NCBI RefSeq assembly: GCF_002154335.2
Contig: NZ_MTPX02000041.1
Span: 161,664-225,663, forward strand
Direction of reading: 5' to 3'
DNA length: 64,000 nt
Source: Actinomyces ruminis
Lineage (GTDB): Bacteria; Actinomycetota; Actinomycetes; Actinomycetales; Actinomycetaceae
Shown: positions 54,563 through 64,000 of the stretch, piece by piece
Layout: each line of letters starts with the position of its first letter
Numbering within the stretch: position 1 is the stretch's first letter
Translations under genes and position numbers: made by a program
The notes under the pieces: generated by a model
The model's input: only the letters and a program-made list of their open reading frames with translations
Databases searched by the model: none
What the model was told of the DNA's origin: nothing

Positions 54563-56630
54563 ATGCGCCCCTCCGCCGAGTCAGACGAGCCCGCCGCCGA
54601 CATCTCCCCGCCTCCATCCAGCCCCAACGACGCGCCCCCGTCCACCCCGCATACCGAGCTCCCTCCCCCGCCGACCCCCGGGCCCGGTTTCCCGGCGGTT
54701 GCCGCCAGGGGAACGGCAGAGTTCCTGCGCGGCCTGCGCGCCGGTGGCCTGATCACCGCCATCGGGGCCGGCGCCCGGGCCATGAGCCAGGCATCCCACA
54801 ACCCCGGCATGCTGGAAACGGCAATCGATGGCTCATCCCCACGCTCGTCCTGCTTACACCGGTGGCCCTGCTGGCCTGGGCGTACTACGCGCACCTGATC
54901 CGGGCGCTACCCCGCGATCACCGCCTCCGGGCCGCCACCCTCCTCGTGCTGCTGCTGACGGTCATACCGGCATTCGTCGTGGCAGGCCTCTTCGGCAGAC
55001 TGTGGCTGCGGCAGTCCGGGGCGATCGGCATGGATTACCCGGCGCTGTTCCCACTCACCGTCACCGCCGCCGGGATCGCCCTCATGGTCGCCGCCGACGT
55101 CCCGCTGCGCCTGCTCAGAAGGCGGCGCCCGGCCGATCATCAGCCCTCCGGCGCCGCCTGCGCCCCACGCCGACGGCGCTGGCCGCCACGGTTCTCGCCC
55201 TTGCCATCGCAGCCACGGTGCTCCTGCTCCCGGGGCTTTCCTTCCCGGATCGCGCCCGATCCGTATGGCTGACCGCCGTCCGCCCCGTATCCGTCCCCGT
55301 CACGCTCGACGACGACGTCGCCTGGCAGCGGGTGTTCGGCGAAGACGAGCCGGTGCTGGGGGTCATTGCGGGAACGTTCAGCCCACTGGTCATCACCGAC
55401 CACGGTGTCCTCGGCCTCGACCCCAACAGCGGCTATACCGATTGGATCCAAACCCGACCGGCGTCAACCATAAAGCTCGGCGACTGCGACGGCGACCAGC
55501 AGGAGGCCTCCTGCTACGCCGCCCTCAGCCCGGACCGTACGCACCTGGTGATCGCCTACGGCGCCGGCCCCACCCGTACCCTGTTCGTCGGCATCGACAC
55601 CGCCACCGGGCGCATCGCCTTCGAGCACATGCACCACCACTCCAATCACGATTGGTCGGGCGACGAGAATCGCCTGCAGATCACCGATCACGTGCTCATG
55701 GTCGACGACGAGGTGTTGTCACTGACGGACGGCTCCGTCCTGGCCACGGTGCCGGATACGCGTTTCCCGACATGCGAGGACGACTGGGGCTGCGCGACCT
55801 CCGGCTGGGAGCACGCGTCGTTCTTCCAGGGCGGACATTCGACCCTGGTCCTGGGTACCTACTGCCCGAGCGACCGGGAAGGATGGTGCGAGTTGACCCT
55901 CGCGCCCGATGACGACCCCACGGCCATCACCACCGTCGGCGGCGTCGTCCCCGCCGGGAGTCAGGCCGGCCCGGTCGTCGTCGACGGGTGGACCGCGCGG
56001 TACCGTGACCCCGACACCGTCTACACCAAGCTCGCGGAGCAGGATCCGGGCGCCGCCGGGGCCGTTACTCACCCTCTGGATGCCGTCAACCTAGACGCCC
56101 TGTCCGGCGCCGCACCCACGCCCGCGGTACCTCTGGGAGACCTCGCAGCCCCGGTACGGGACCACGCCACCAGGACACTGCGAGTCCAGGCCGGTTCCTC
56201 GGCCGGCTCCGCCGACGTCGTCTTCGAACCCGCCACCGGGAAGGTCGGCACCGTCCGGGAACTGACCGAACGGGCATCCGGTCGCGGGTACCTCGATGCC
56301 CTGACCACAAGCCGCTCCGGCGATGCCTATTCCCCACAGGGCATGGGCTTCGACGTCGTCGCCCCGGACGGCGACGTCGCCGTGCACCTGGACGGCGAGG
56401 ACATTGAGGACGACGCCACGATCTACGCGGCAGACCAGCATTACCTCGACGACGGCTACCTGGTGCCGGCGCCCGGCATCATCGCCCTGGTGTGCTCCCG
56501 CACGGTCACGGCCGAAGACCCTGATGAGTCCGCCCGGACCGCCTCCGGGACCGGGAGTTCCGGCAGTGCTGAGACCGTCGTCGTCGGACTCAGCAACCGG
56601 CCGGCGGCGATCATGGACCGCCCCGCCTGA
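54563..56630 (+). CDS. Membrane-anchored PQQ-like beta-propeller protein (paralog 6), two frame breaks
   Basis: A 689-residue protein after repair. A Pro-rich N-terminus leads to FLRGLRAGGLITAIGAGARA; helices follow (LIPTLVLLTPVALLAWAYYA and VLLLTVIPAFVVAGLFG). The propeller begins about residue 255: SPLVITDHGVLGLDPNSGYT, LSPDRTHLVIAYGAGPTRTL, ITDHVLMVDDEVLSLTDGS, FFQGGHSTLVLGTYCPSD, WCELTLAPDDDPTAITTVGG and VVDGWTARYRDPDTVYTKL. It ends YLVPAPGIIALVCSRTV and ETVVVGL plus 13 extra residues. Single bases seem missing near 54830 and 55130; with both, 690 codons result. Most similar to paralog 5. Confidence 0.75.
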
Positions 56631-56692
56631 AGCGCCCACCGTATTCCCATTACGGGCCGTCGGCCTGAGCGCTCAGCCATGGGCGATAACTC

Positions 56693-56723
56693 TAGGCTAC
56701 CCTAAAGCGTCAGGCTAACCTCG
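56693..56723 (+). promoter_or_regulatory. Two DtxR/IdeR-like iron boxes
   Basis: TAGGCTACCCTAA (56693-56705) and CAGGCTAACCTCG (56711-56723) resemble the core TAGGCTAACCTAA of actinobacterial iron-regulator sites, matching at 12 and 10 of 13 positions. They lie directly upstream of the DUF2218 gene start, so iron-dependent repression is likely. Confidence 0.6.
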
Positions 56724-56727
56724 TCCC

Positions 56728-57203
56728 ATGACCACTAATTCAGTAAATGCGAATGAGACCCCTGACTTCGACTCCCGCTCGGTGGCCCGTGTGGCGACTG
56801 ACAAGCCGGCCGACTACGGGCGCCGCCTTGTCAGTCACATGAGCCGAAAGATCGACGGCGAGTGGAACGGGGCCGAGTCCACCGGCCACCTGGTCTTCAA
56901 CCGTGAGGGAGCCGTGGCCGGCGTCGCGGACCTGACCTGCGAGGACGGAGCGCTCGTCCTGACGCTTTCGGCCTCCGCACAGGAGCTGCCGCGCCTGGAG
57001 AACATCGCAGGTCGGCACCTGGCACGCTTCGGCTACGAGGATGGCTTGGTCATCTCCTGGACGCGCCAGGACGCTCCGCCGGCACCACGCAGGGCCCGCT
57101 GACCAAGGAGGACCTGGACCGCCTGCGCGCCGAGTACGAGGACCGCGCGGCACGCGGGGGCGAATCCGACGCGGCCGAGGACTTCCCGGATCTGCGGAGC
57201 TGA
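56728..57203 (+). CDS. DUF2218 protein, one frame break
   Basis: The core SRSVARVATDKPADYGRRLVSHM, then EWNGAESTGHLVF and IAGRHLARFGYEDGLVISW, matches the small DUF2218 family, often found with siderophore uptake genes in actinobacteria. One C seems missing near 57076; the continuing frame TTQGPLTKEDLDRLRAEYED runs to a TGA at 57201-57203, giving 158 residues. Iron-box-like sequences end five bases before the ATG, consistent with a role in iron metabolism, though the biochemical function of the family is unknown. Confidence 0.78.
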
Positions 57204-57327
57204 CATAGCTTTCAACGCACTCGATGTCTTATCGCGTCAGACGCCCACGCTGAGTCTGCGTCCAGTCGACTCCCAGCCCGACGCGGTAGGACATCCGCAC
57301 CACGCACACCGCATAAGAAGGTCCACC

Positions 57328-57765
57328 ATGCCCGAAGCCGTCACGCCCATTTACACCGTCGAAGCCCTGGCCACCGGTGATGGCCGCAACGGCCATGTCG
57401 CCTCCGCCACCGGCCGCATCAACACCGACCTGGCCGTACCGAAGGAGATGGGTGGCTCCGGCGCGAACCTGCCCAACCCCGAGGAGCTCTTCGCCGCCGG
57501 CTACGCCGCCTGCTTCCACTCCGCCCTGCAGGCCGTCGCCCGCTCGCAGAAAGCCGACCTGGGCGACTCCAGCGTCGGCGCCCGGGTGTCCATTGGCTCC
57601 AACGGCGAGGGCGGCTTCGGCCTGGCCGTCGAGTTGGAGGTCGTCATTCCCGCGCAGCCGCATGATGCGGCTCAGGCACTGGCCGACGCGGCCCACCAGG
57701 TGTGTCCCTACTCCAACGCCACCCGCGGCAACATCCCGGTGACCATCACCGTCTGCGACGACTGA
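57328..57765 (+). CDS. ohr: Organic hydroperoxide resistance protein (Ohr, OsmC superfamily)
   Basis: A 145-residue cytoplasmic thiol peroxidase that reduces organic hydroperoxides. Both redox cysteines are in place: the peroxidatic Cys in AGYAACFHSAL (residue 62) and the resolving Cys in HQVCPYSNATRGN. The N-terminal YTVEALATGDGRNGHV and GANLPNPEELFAAGY are also typical. The start ATG at 57328 follows AGAAGG. No OhrR regulator lies next to it. A single transcription unit between DUF2218 and the convergent permease. Confidence 0.92.
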   Translation: MPEAVTPIYTVEALATGDGRNGHVASATGRINTDLAVPKEMGGSGANLPNPEELFAAGYAACFHSALQAVARSQKADLGDSSVGARVSIGSNGEGGFGLAVELEVVIPAQPHDAAQALADAAHQVCPYSNATRGNIPVTITVCDD

Positions 57766-57817
57766 CGCCGCCTGCCAGCGACATCGACCGACCTCGGTGA
57801 GGGGACAGCCTCGCCCG

Positions 57818-59296
57818 CTACTCGGCGACGGTAATGCGTCCGGCGGGATCCTGAACCCGCAGCATGAGCAGCAGACCGACGGCAAGCACCGTCACAATCC
57901 CGAGAATGCCCCAGTAACCGGCGCCACCACCGGCCACTTGCGTACCCACCCAAATGGATAGGCCGTACATCATGGGCGCCATGAAGGACACGGCCCGCCC
58001 GGTGGTGGCGTAGAGGCCAAAGATCTCGCCCTCCCGCCCCTGGGGCGCCAGTCGCGCGAGATAGGAGCGGGCGGCGGACTGCGCCGGCCCCACGCAGCCG
58101 GACAGCACCAGGCCCAGCACCCAGAACACCCGTGCGCCCGCAGTGTGCAGCACGAACACAAGCAGGCCGGCAACCACGAGCACCGTCAGCGCGCCGAGGA
58201 TCACTCGCCGCGGGCCGAACATGTCATCGAGCCGCCCAGACGCGATAGTGGCAACACCGGCGACCACGTTGGCGGCAACAGCGAATATGATCACGTCCCC
58301 GGAGGAGAAGCCGAAGGTGTTCTGGGCGATGATGCCACCATAGGTGAACACCCCGGCCAGCCCGTCACGGAAGACGGCGGCCGCCAGCAGGAACCACAAC
58401 ACCTCCGGATGCGTGCGATACAGGCCCACGAGGGTGCGCCACAGTTGCTTGTAGGAGGCCAGCAGCGACTCGCGGCGCAAGACACGCGGCGGTGACACCA
58501 CGGGGTCGACGGGCTCGGTCTCCAGCCCGGCCATTGTCCGCTCGTCGTCGCCATCGGCACCCGCGATCGCGGCCCACCGCCGCCAGGCGCGCTTGCCGGA
58601 CTGGGTGACCAGCACCGGGACGGCGCACAGCGCGAACCAGCCGGCCGAGATGAGCATCGACACGCGCACGTCCATGCCATTCTCATCGGTCACCCCGAAC
58701 CAGCCGACCTCCGGGTTGATGAAACCGACGTACAGAATCAGCAGCAGCACGATGCCACCGAGGTATCCCATGCCCCAGCCGAGCCCGGAGACGGCGCCCA
58801 CGCGGTCTTTGGTGGCCAGGCGGGACAGCAGCCCGTTGTAGTTGACGGAGGCCAACTCGAAGAACACGTTGCCGACCCCGAGTAGGACGATGCCCAGCCA
58901 CAAGTAACCGGGCTCGGGCAGTACGAAGTACAGGGCCGCACTGACGGCGACGACGATCGCCGTGTACACCCCCAACCAGAAAACGGTGCTGCCGGCGCGG
59001 TCGGCGCGCTGCCCGGTGACGGGGGCGAGCAAGGCAATGCAGGCGCCCGCGATGGTCAGCCCCACCGAGAGGGCGGACTCGTTGGCAGCGGGGTCGCCGA
59101 ATGCGGCACTGGTCAGGTACACCGAGAAGACGAAGGTGGTGATCACCGCGTTGAAGGCGGCCGAGCCCCAGTCCCACAGCCCCCAGGCGAGCACCGGCCA
59201 GGTCAGCAGCTTGCCGTGCGCAGACACGGCGTGGTCGCCGCCTGCTGCGCCGGCCGGGGTGAATTCGGCATCCCGTCCCGGAATGTGTGGCCTCAT
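57818..59296 (-). CDS. UMF1/Atg22-type MFS transporter
   Basis: A 492-residue, 12-helix protein. The N-terminal helix AWGLWDWGSAAFNAVITTFVF and the loop VFFELASVNYNGLLSRLATK followed by GAVSGLGWGMGYLGGI are characteristic of the UMF1 group (related to fungal Atg22 vacuolar effluxers). A long charged loop (residues about 225-270) separates the two halves. It begins 11 bases after the ispD stop and is likely co-transcribed. Substrate unknown, possibly amino acids. Confidence 0.85.
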   Translation of the reverse strand: MRPHIPGRDAEFTPAGAAGGDHAVSAHGKLLTWPVLAWGLWDWGSAAFNAVITTFVFSVYLTSAAFGDPAANESALSVGLTIAGACIALLAPVTGQRADRAGSTVFWLGVYTAIVVAVSAALYFVLPEPGYLWLGIVLLGVGNVFFELASVNYNGLLSRLATKDRVGAVSGLGWGMGYLGGIVLLLILYVGFINPEVGWFGVTDENGMDVRVSMLISAGWFALCAVPVLVTQSGKRAWRRWAAIAGADGDDERTMAGLETEPVDPVVSPPRVLRRESLLASYKQLWRTLVGLYRTHPEVLWFLLAAAVFRDGLAGVFTYGGIIAQNTFGFSSGDVIIFAVAANVVAGVATIASGRLDDMFGPRRVILGALTVLVVAGLLVFVLHTAGARVFWVLGLVLSGCVGPAQSAARSYLARLAPQGREGEIFGLYATTGRAVSFMAPMMYGLSIWVGTQVAGGGAGYWGILGIVTVLAVGLLLMLRVQDPAGRITVAE

Positions 59297-59306
59297 GGCG
59301 TAGAGC

Positions 59307-60057
59307 CTAAGACCGATCGTCCTCCCGGCGGGCGAGGACTTCGGCCACAGCCAGGTCCAGCGGCGTGGTCACCTTCAGGGCGAGCGGGTCCCCGGCGACG
59401 ACGGCGACCTGGCCGCCCATGGCCTCCACCAGGCTGCGTCGTCGCGGGCGGCGTGGGCCTCGTCGGCGGCGCTACCCGCCCCGAGCCGGTGCGCGGCCTC
59501 CAGGGTGGTGCGGGCGAAGCCTGTGGGGTCTGGATCGCCCGCAGCCGCGCTCGATCTGGAGTGCCGACTACTCGTTCGACCCGCTCCCCCATGTCCGTTA
59601 TCTCCTTGACGGTGTCAACGACGGGCAGGCCGGGGACGACGGCGTCGTGCCCGGCGCGCACAGCGGCGACAATGCGGCGGATCAGCTCGGGCGGGGTCAG
59701 GGCGCGGGCCGCGTCGTGCACCAGCACCACTTCGGCGTCGGGGCACGCGACCAGGGCAGCGCCCAATCCAAGGGCAACCGAGGCCTGTCGGGAGGCCGGC
59801 GAACCGGCGACGACGTCGATGCCCGCGCCACCCATCAGATCGGCGATCTCGGCGGTGAAGCGGTCAACCGCGGCGGCGGGCGCAGTAATGGTGATGTGGT
59901 CGACGACGCCGGAAGCGAGCAGGCCGCGGGTGGCCCGGTGCAGCAGGGACTCGCCGCCGACCTCCACCAGCGCCTTGGGGCCATGAGCGCCGAGCCTGGT
60001 ACCAGAGCCGGCGGCGGTGAGTACGGCGACGGCAATCCCAGCAGTCATTTCCGACAT
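59307..60057 (-). CDS. ispD: 2-C-methyl-D-erythritol 4-phosphate cytidylyltransferase IspD, two frame breaks
   Basis: An MEP-pathway isoprenoid enzyme that joins CTP and MEP. N-terminal nucleotide-binding loop [16 protein letters not shown]; then [16 protein letters not shown] and DTVKEI; IQTPQ is the conserved active-site end before the break. Single bases seem missing near 59521 ([13 protein letters not shown]) and near 59433 (DDAA-LVEAMGG). Repairing both gives 251 codons and a TAG at 59307-59309. As isoprenoid synthesis is essential and the flanking codons stay conserved, sequence error is more likely than true loss. Start ATG at 60057 or 60048. Confidence 0.88.
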
Positions 60058-60148
60058 GTCCGGGACCATACCAGCGTTATGGAAACGCGCGGCCGCCGCC
60101 CGACTTCAGGTTGGGAAGAGTCGGGCGTGAGCTCGGGGAGGGCCGTCC

Positions 60149-60642
60149 TCAGGCCGCCGTGCCGGAGGCGAGGACCTCGTCGAGCGTGTTCTCGCTTCTT
60201 CCTCGGGGGTCTTCTGCGCGAGCGCGAGCTCAGAGACGAGGATCTGCCGGGCCTTGGCCAGCATGCGCTTCTCCCCGGCGGACAGGCCGCGGTCGGTGTC
60301 CCGGCGGGACAGGTCACGCACAACCTCGGCGACCTTGATGACGTCGCCAGAGGCGATCTTCTCCTGGTTGGCCTTGAAGCGCCGCGACCAGTTGGTGGGC
60401 TCCTCCGTCAGCGGCGCCCGCAGCACCTCGAAGACGCGCTCGAGTCCGGACTCATCGACGACGTCGCGCACACCGATGAGGTCGACGCTTTCGGCCGGGA
60501 CCAGAATGGTCAGATCCCCCTGGGCGACCTCGAGCTGCAAGTAGGTCTTCTCCTCGCCTCTGACCTTGCGCTGGCGGATGTCAATGATCCGGGCGGCTCC
60601 GTGGTGGGGGTAGACGACGGTCTCGCCGACTTCAAATGTCAT
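60149..60642 (-). CDS. carD: CarD-family transcription regulator, one frame break
   Basis: A 164-residue RNA-polymerase-binding protein that stabilises open complexes at rRNA and other promoters. N-terminal Tudor-like domain: [20 protein letters not shown] and [12 protein letters not shown]. The C-terminal DNA-binding helices include [34 protein letters not shown] and [16 protein letters not shown]. One base seems missing near 60205; restoring it gives [10 protein letters not shown] and a TGA at 60149. The start at 60642 (MTFEVG) fits the family; an earlier ATG adds four residues. carD followed by ispD is a common actinobacterial order. Confidence 0.9.
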
Positions 60643-60766
60643 GTGTGAGGTCACTCCAGAATTTGTCGCGGGGTCTCATTTTATCAGGAAATGACGCCGC
60701 AAGATCGGGGAGCTAGCTCACATGGGTGGGCCGCCCCCGCAGTGTCGAGACCAGGCCCTCGGCGCG

Positions 60767-61492
60767 TCACTGATGCCGGTCTCGCGGGGTGGGGGCGGGG
60801 ACGAGGCGGTAACCAACCCCGCGCACAGTGGTAAGCAGGGTCGGGGAGCTGGGGTCTGTCTCGATCTTGGCGCGGATCCGCTTGACGTGTACATCCAGCG
60901 TCTTGGTGTCACCGACGTAGTTGGCCCCCCACAGGCGTTCAATGATCTGTGCGCGGGTGAGCACCCGATCGGGGTGACGCAGAAACAGTTCCAGTAGTTC
61001 GAACTCGCGCTTGGGCATGGGCACCACCTGCCCGGCCACGCGCACCTCGTGGCGGCCCACGTCCATGGTGACCCGCCCGGCCGTCAGCACCGGCTCCTCG
61101 GGTGCCTCATCCGCGGTGCGGCGCAGCACCGCGTGCACACGGGCCACGAGTTCCCGGTAGGAGTAGGGCTTGGTGATGTAGTCATCGGCGCCCAGCTCCA
61201 GCCCGGCGATCTTGTCCATCTCCGCATCCCGGGCGGTGAGCATGATGACCGGCACACGCGAACTGCGGCGGATGCGCCGGCACACCTCCGCCCCGGACAT
61301 GCGCGGCAGCATCAGGTCCAGCAGAACCAGGTCGATGGGCCCGCTGCCACCGGGCGCGCCCGCTCCCTCGAAGCGCTCCATGGCGGCCACGCCATCCTGC
61401 GCCTCCACCACTTCGAAGCCGTCGCGGCGCAGGTTCAGCGCCAGCGGCTCACGGTAGTTCTCCTCGTCCTCCACCAGCAGGATGCGCGTCAC
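60767..61492 (-). CDS. regX3: Response regulator, RegX3/PhoB type
   Basis: A 241-residue OmpR-family regulator. Receiver domain: acidic pocket VEDEEN, phospho-acceptor Asp59 in LVLLDLMLP, Thr in MLTARD and Lys in DDYITKPYS. DNA-binding winged helix: KREFELLELFLRHP then RVLTRAQIIERLWG and DVHVKRIRAKIE. Start is a GTG at 61492 overlapping the kinase stop. With SenX3 and PhoU around it, it most likely controls the phosphate-starvation response. Confidence 0.9.
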   Translation of the reverse strand: MTRILLVEDEENYREPLALNLRRDGFEVVEAQDGVAAMERFEGAGAPGGSGPIDLVLLDLMLPRMSGAEVCRRIRRSSRVPVIMLTARDAEMDKIAGLELGADDYITKPYSYRELVARVHAVLRRTADEAPEEPVLTAGRVTMDVGRHEVRVAGQVVPMPKREFELLELFLRHPDRVLTRAQIIERLWGANYVGDTKTLDVHVKRIRAKIETDPSSPTLLTTVRGVGYRLVPAPTPRDRHQ

Positions 61493-62750
61493 GACTGTTC
61501 CTCCCCCCGGGCGGGCTCGTCGGAAATGGCGGCGATGGCGGCGAACGAGGCGCCGGCGGCCCCGCTGGCCACGGCCTGGACCGCCTCGGGGTCCGGCCCG
61601 GGGCGGTCCGCCTCGGTGCGGTGTCTGGGCAGCACCAGCGTGAAGGTGCTACCGCGCCCGGGCGCGACCACAGCTCCACCGTGCCACCGTGGTCGGCGGC
61701 CACGTGCTTGACGATAGACAGGCCCAGTCCGGTGCCGCCGGTAGCCCGCGAACGCGCCTTATCCACCCGGTAGAAGCGTTCAAAGACGCGCTCCTGCGCC
61801 TGTTTGGGGATGCCGATCCCCTGGTCGACGACGGCGATGCGCACCAGCTCCGGATCGTGAGCGTCCACACTCAGCCCCACGCTGACGCGGGTACGTGGAT
61901 CGGAGTAGCGGATGGCGTTGTCCAGCAGGTTGCTGACGGCCGTGACCAGCAGGGAGGCGTCGCCCAGCACGTGGAGGTTCTCGGCACCGCCCGCAACCAG
62001 GGCCACCTCCTTCGCCTCGGCCTCCACCCGCACCCGGTCCAGAGCGTCGACGACGACGTCGTCCAGGCTCACGTCTTCGGGCTCGACCAGGGCGTCACCG
62101 TCCTGCAGGCGGGAGAGCTCAATGATGTCCCCCACCAGCAGTTCCAGGCGGTGCGATTCCCGGCTCATGCGCGCGGTGTAGTCGACGACGAGCGCGGAGT
62201 CGTCGGCGTGCTCGCGCACGGTTTCGGCCAGCAGGGAGATGGCGCCTACGGGGGTCTTGAGCTCGTGAGAGGCGTTGACCACGAAGTCGCGCCGCATCTC
62301 CTCCACGCGTCGAGCGGCGGTGCGATCCTCGATGAGTACCAGCACCCGGCCCCGCCCGATTCCGGCGACGCGCACCTGCAGGTGGAAGTTGCCCGCACCG
62401 GGCAGGCGGCCACGAGCCACCGTGATCTCGGCCTCCTCGGCCTGGCCGGAGGAGCGCACACGTTCAACCATCTCGGCGATCTGCGGCTCGCTGACCTCGT
62501 CGTCGCGGACCAGGTTGTAGGTGTAGGCAGCGGCGGAGGCGCGCAGGACCTCGCCGTCGTCGTCGAGCAGGACCACGGTGGAACTGAGCGCGGCCAGCAC
62601 CGGGATCAGACCGTCCCGCTCCAGCGTCGAGCCGGCGATGATCCCGTTGCCCTGTGCGTCGCGGGTGGCGTGCCCGAGCGCGAGTCCTGCCGCCGCGCCC
62701 ACGGCAACTCCGGCCACGGCTACCGCAATGATCAGCCAAACAGTTCCCAC
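61489..62750 (-). CDS. senX3: Sensor histidine kinase, SenX3 type, one frame break
   Basis: One N-terminal membrane helix (VWLIIAVAVAGVAVGAAAGL) is followed by a PAS-like sensor region and the HisKA domain with the phospho-acceptor in FVVNASHELKTPVGAISLL. HATPase_c has NLLDNAIRYS, DQGIGIP and GGTGLGLSIVKH. One G seems missing near 61665 (SRPG-RGSTFTLVLP). The repaired frame ends GEEQS at 61489 and has 421 codons. Start is the GTG at 62750 after AGGGGG. It is divergent from phoU by 64 bases, so both may share control. Confidence 0.9.
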
Positions 62751-62814
62751 GCCCCCTAGTAGAGGGGTGGGCGGGCCGTTTGCGAGCCCGAGCGCCGACA
62801 CGTGGGAGGCAGCC

Positions 62815-63473
62815 GTGCGCGACATCTTCAACCAGGAGCTCAAGCAGCTGGGAACCGACCTGGCATCCATGGCGGAGCAGGTGGCCACCGCCATCGAGCG
62901 CGCCGCGGAGGCGCTGCGCAGCGGCGACATTGTGGTGGCCGAACAGGTCATCGACGCCGACGAGCGCATCAACGACCTCCAGCGCGACATTGACGACATG
63001 TGCGTAATGCTGCTGGCCCGCCAACAGCCCGTGGACCGGGACCTGCGCAACGTCATCTCCGCCCTGCGCATGGCCCAGACCCTGGAGCGGCAGGGCGACC
63101 TTGCCCGCCATGTCGCCGCGATCGCGCGCGGGCGCTATCCGCTGCCCGCGGTACCCGAGCCGGTTTTCGGGCTGATGGTGAAGATGGCCGACGCCGCCGT
63201 ACGCGCCGGCCACGACTCAGTCGTCTGATTCAGACCCAGGACCTGCAGCTGGCCGCGCAGATCCAGGAGCGCGACGCCGAGCTGGACGCACTGCACCGGC
63301 AGTCCTTCCAGATGATCCTCGACCCGGAAAACGAGCTGAGCCGCCAGCAGGTGGTAGACGCGGTGCTCATGGGCCGCTTCCTAGAGCGTTTTGGTGACCA
63401 CTCCACGTCGGTCGCCCGCCGGATGGCTTACCTCGTCTCGGGTATCACCCCTCCCAGCCCCAGCGAATCCTGA
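62815..63473 (+). CDS. phoU: Phosphate transport system regulator PhoU, one frame break
   Basis: An all-helical two-repeat protein that connects phosphate transport to the SenX3-RegX3 signal. Repeat 1 has ELKQLGTDLASMAEQVATAIERA and repeat 2 [19 protein letters not shown]; the ending LGRF-like MGRFLERFGDHSTSVARRM is the family signature. One C seems missing near 63228 (SVV-LIQTQDLQLA). With it, 220 codons result, the usual length. Start is a GTG at 62815 with GGGAGG seven bases upstream. Confidence 0.9.
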
Positions 63474-64000
63474 AAGGGACTCTTCCGGTTTGAGGGTGTG
63501 GTAGTTCGAGTGCGTGGGGTCGTTGTCGCTTGCGGGCCGGGATCGTTCCAGGACGTGGGGGAGACCTCCAGGACGCCGACCAGCCGTAGAGAACCCCCTG
63601 CCGTGCGGCGTCCTGAAGGGCCGAACCACGTCATCGCGGGCTGACCCGCGTCTTCGACGCGTCCCCCCACCGACTCGCCGCCCGCGCATACAACAACGCG
63701 CAACACTGACAACGACCTCATCAGCCCGACAACCTCCCCGCCCACCCCCCCGACACCGACCTCGTCGGCCCGAAGACGTCCTCGCAAGCCTCAAAACGAC
63801 CCGGCCCGGCCAGACGAACACGACCTCCTGCGCCCGAACACGACCCTCACACCCCAGCCCGTGCCGAACCATCACGGGATATCGACACGAACGTGGTACT
63901 CCGGCCCGGCGGGTTGTGGGGAGGACCACGGTCAACTCCCTCGGTGTTTGGACCGGGCCCCCCGCGGTCGGACCGGGTTCCGTCAGACGGACCGCCTTTC
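63474..64000. other. Non-coding, C-rich end of the window
   Basis: No frame with coding character or recognised domain. CCAGGACG occurs twice within 63545-63580, and a long cytosine-rich stretch lies near 63660-63790. Nothing else is supported. Confidence 0.4.

Noticed and set aside
57776..57817. Terminator between ohr and the convergent permease
   Set aside because: Only a short partial match to the dispersed ACCGACCTCGG motif; no inverted repeat of useful length.
63381..63935. Leftward 184-codon open frame at the window end
   Set aside because: Arg/Gly-rich translation without domain, opposite to and overlapping the phoU end; typical of antisense frames in high-GC DNA.
1..64000. tRNA, rRNA or riboswitch genes
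   Set aside because: I looked in the larger gaps for cloverleaf-like or known aptamer patterns and found none that I could support by eye.

Overview
The window is high-GC DNA with actinobacterial gene content: CarD, a SenX3/RegX3/PhoU phosphate-sensing set, menaquinone MenE, ROK and LacI sugar regulators, and an actinobacterial-type I-E CRISPR repeat. It looks like a host-associated Actinomyces or a close relative; this is inferred from gene content, not from any database search.

Layout: 0-3.9 kb is housekeeping (PLDc_N membrane protein, MenE, an MFS permease, PurU). 4.4-7.4 kb holds an XRE/YdiL-like HTH gene, a 12-repeat type I-E CRISPR array without cas genes whose leader-proximal end abuts an IS110 element, and an IS5-type remnant. 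7.5-41.6 kb is a sugar/glycoside island. It contains four alpha/beta pairs of predicted C-glycoside deglycosidase (xylose-isomerase-like TIM barrel plus a small beta-sandwich subunit of the DUF6379/CGDB family), one Gfo/Idh/MocA oxidoreductase, a LacI-controlled sugar ABC importer, GH78-like and GH106-like rhamnosidases, a GH43, a GH3, two esterases, a GPH-family symporter, two ROK regulators, a Phd/RelE toxin-antitoxin pair and another TIM-barrel enzyme. A coherent reading is: import decorated glycosides, trim O-linked sugars and acyl groups, oxidise the sugar at C3, then cleave the C-glycosidic bond with one of several paralogous alpha/beta enzymes. 41.6-43.9 kb is an MMPL transporter.

44.0-56.6 kb is a tandem array of one degenerate and six fuller paralogs of a membrane-anchored, PQQ-like beta-propeller family of unknown function. 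Members are anchored in three ways (several membrane helices, a lipobox, or a single helix). 56.7-63.5 kb returns to core functions: a DUF2218 protein under apparent iron boxes, Ohr, a UMF1-type permease, IspD, CarD, RegX3, SenX3 and PhoU.

About 25 single-base reading-frame breaks are spread over the whole window, including in genes expected to be essential (ispD, carD). In the cases checked, one added or removed base per break restores the family sequence and an integral codon count. They are most simply consensus-sequence errors, so broken genes are annotated here at full length with the break position given.
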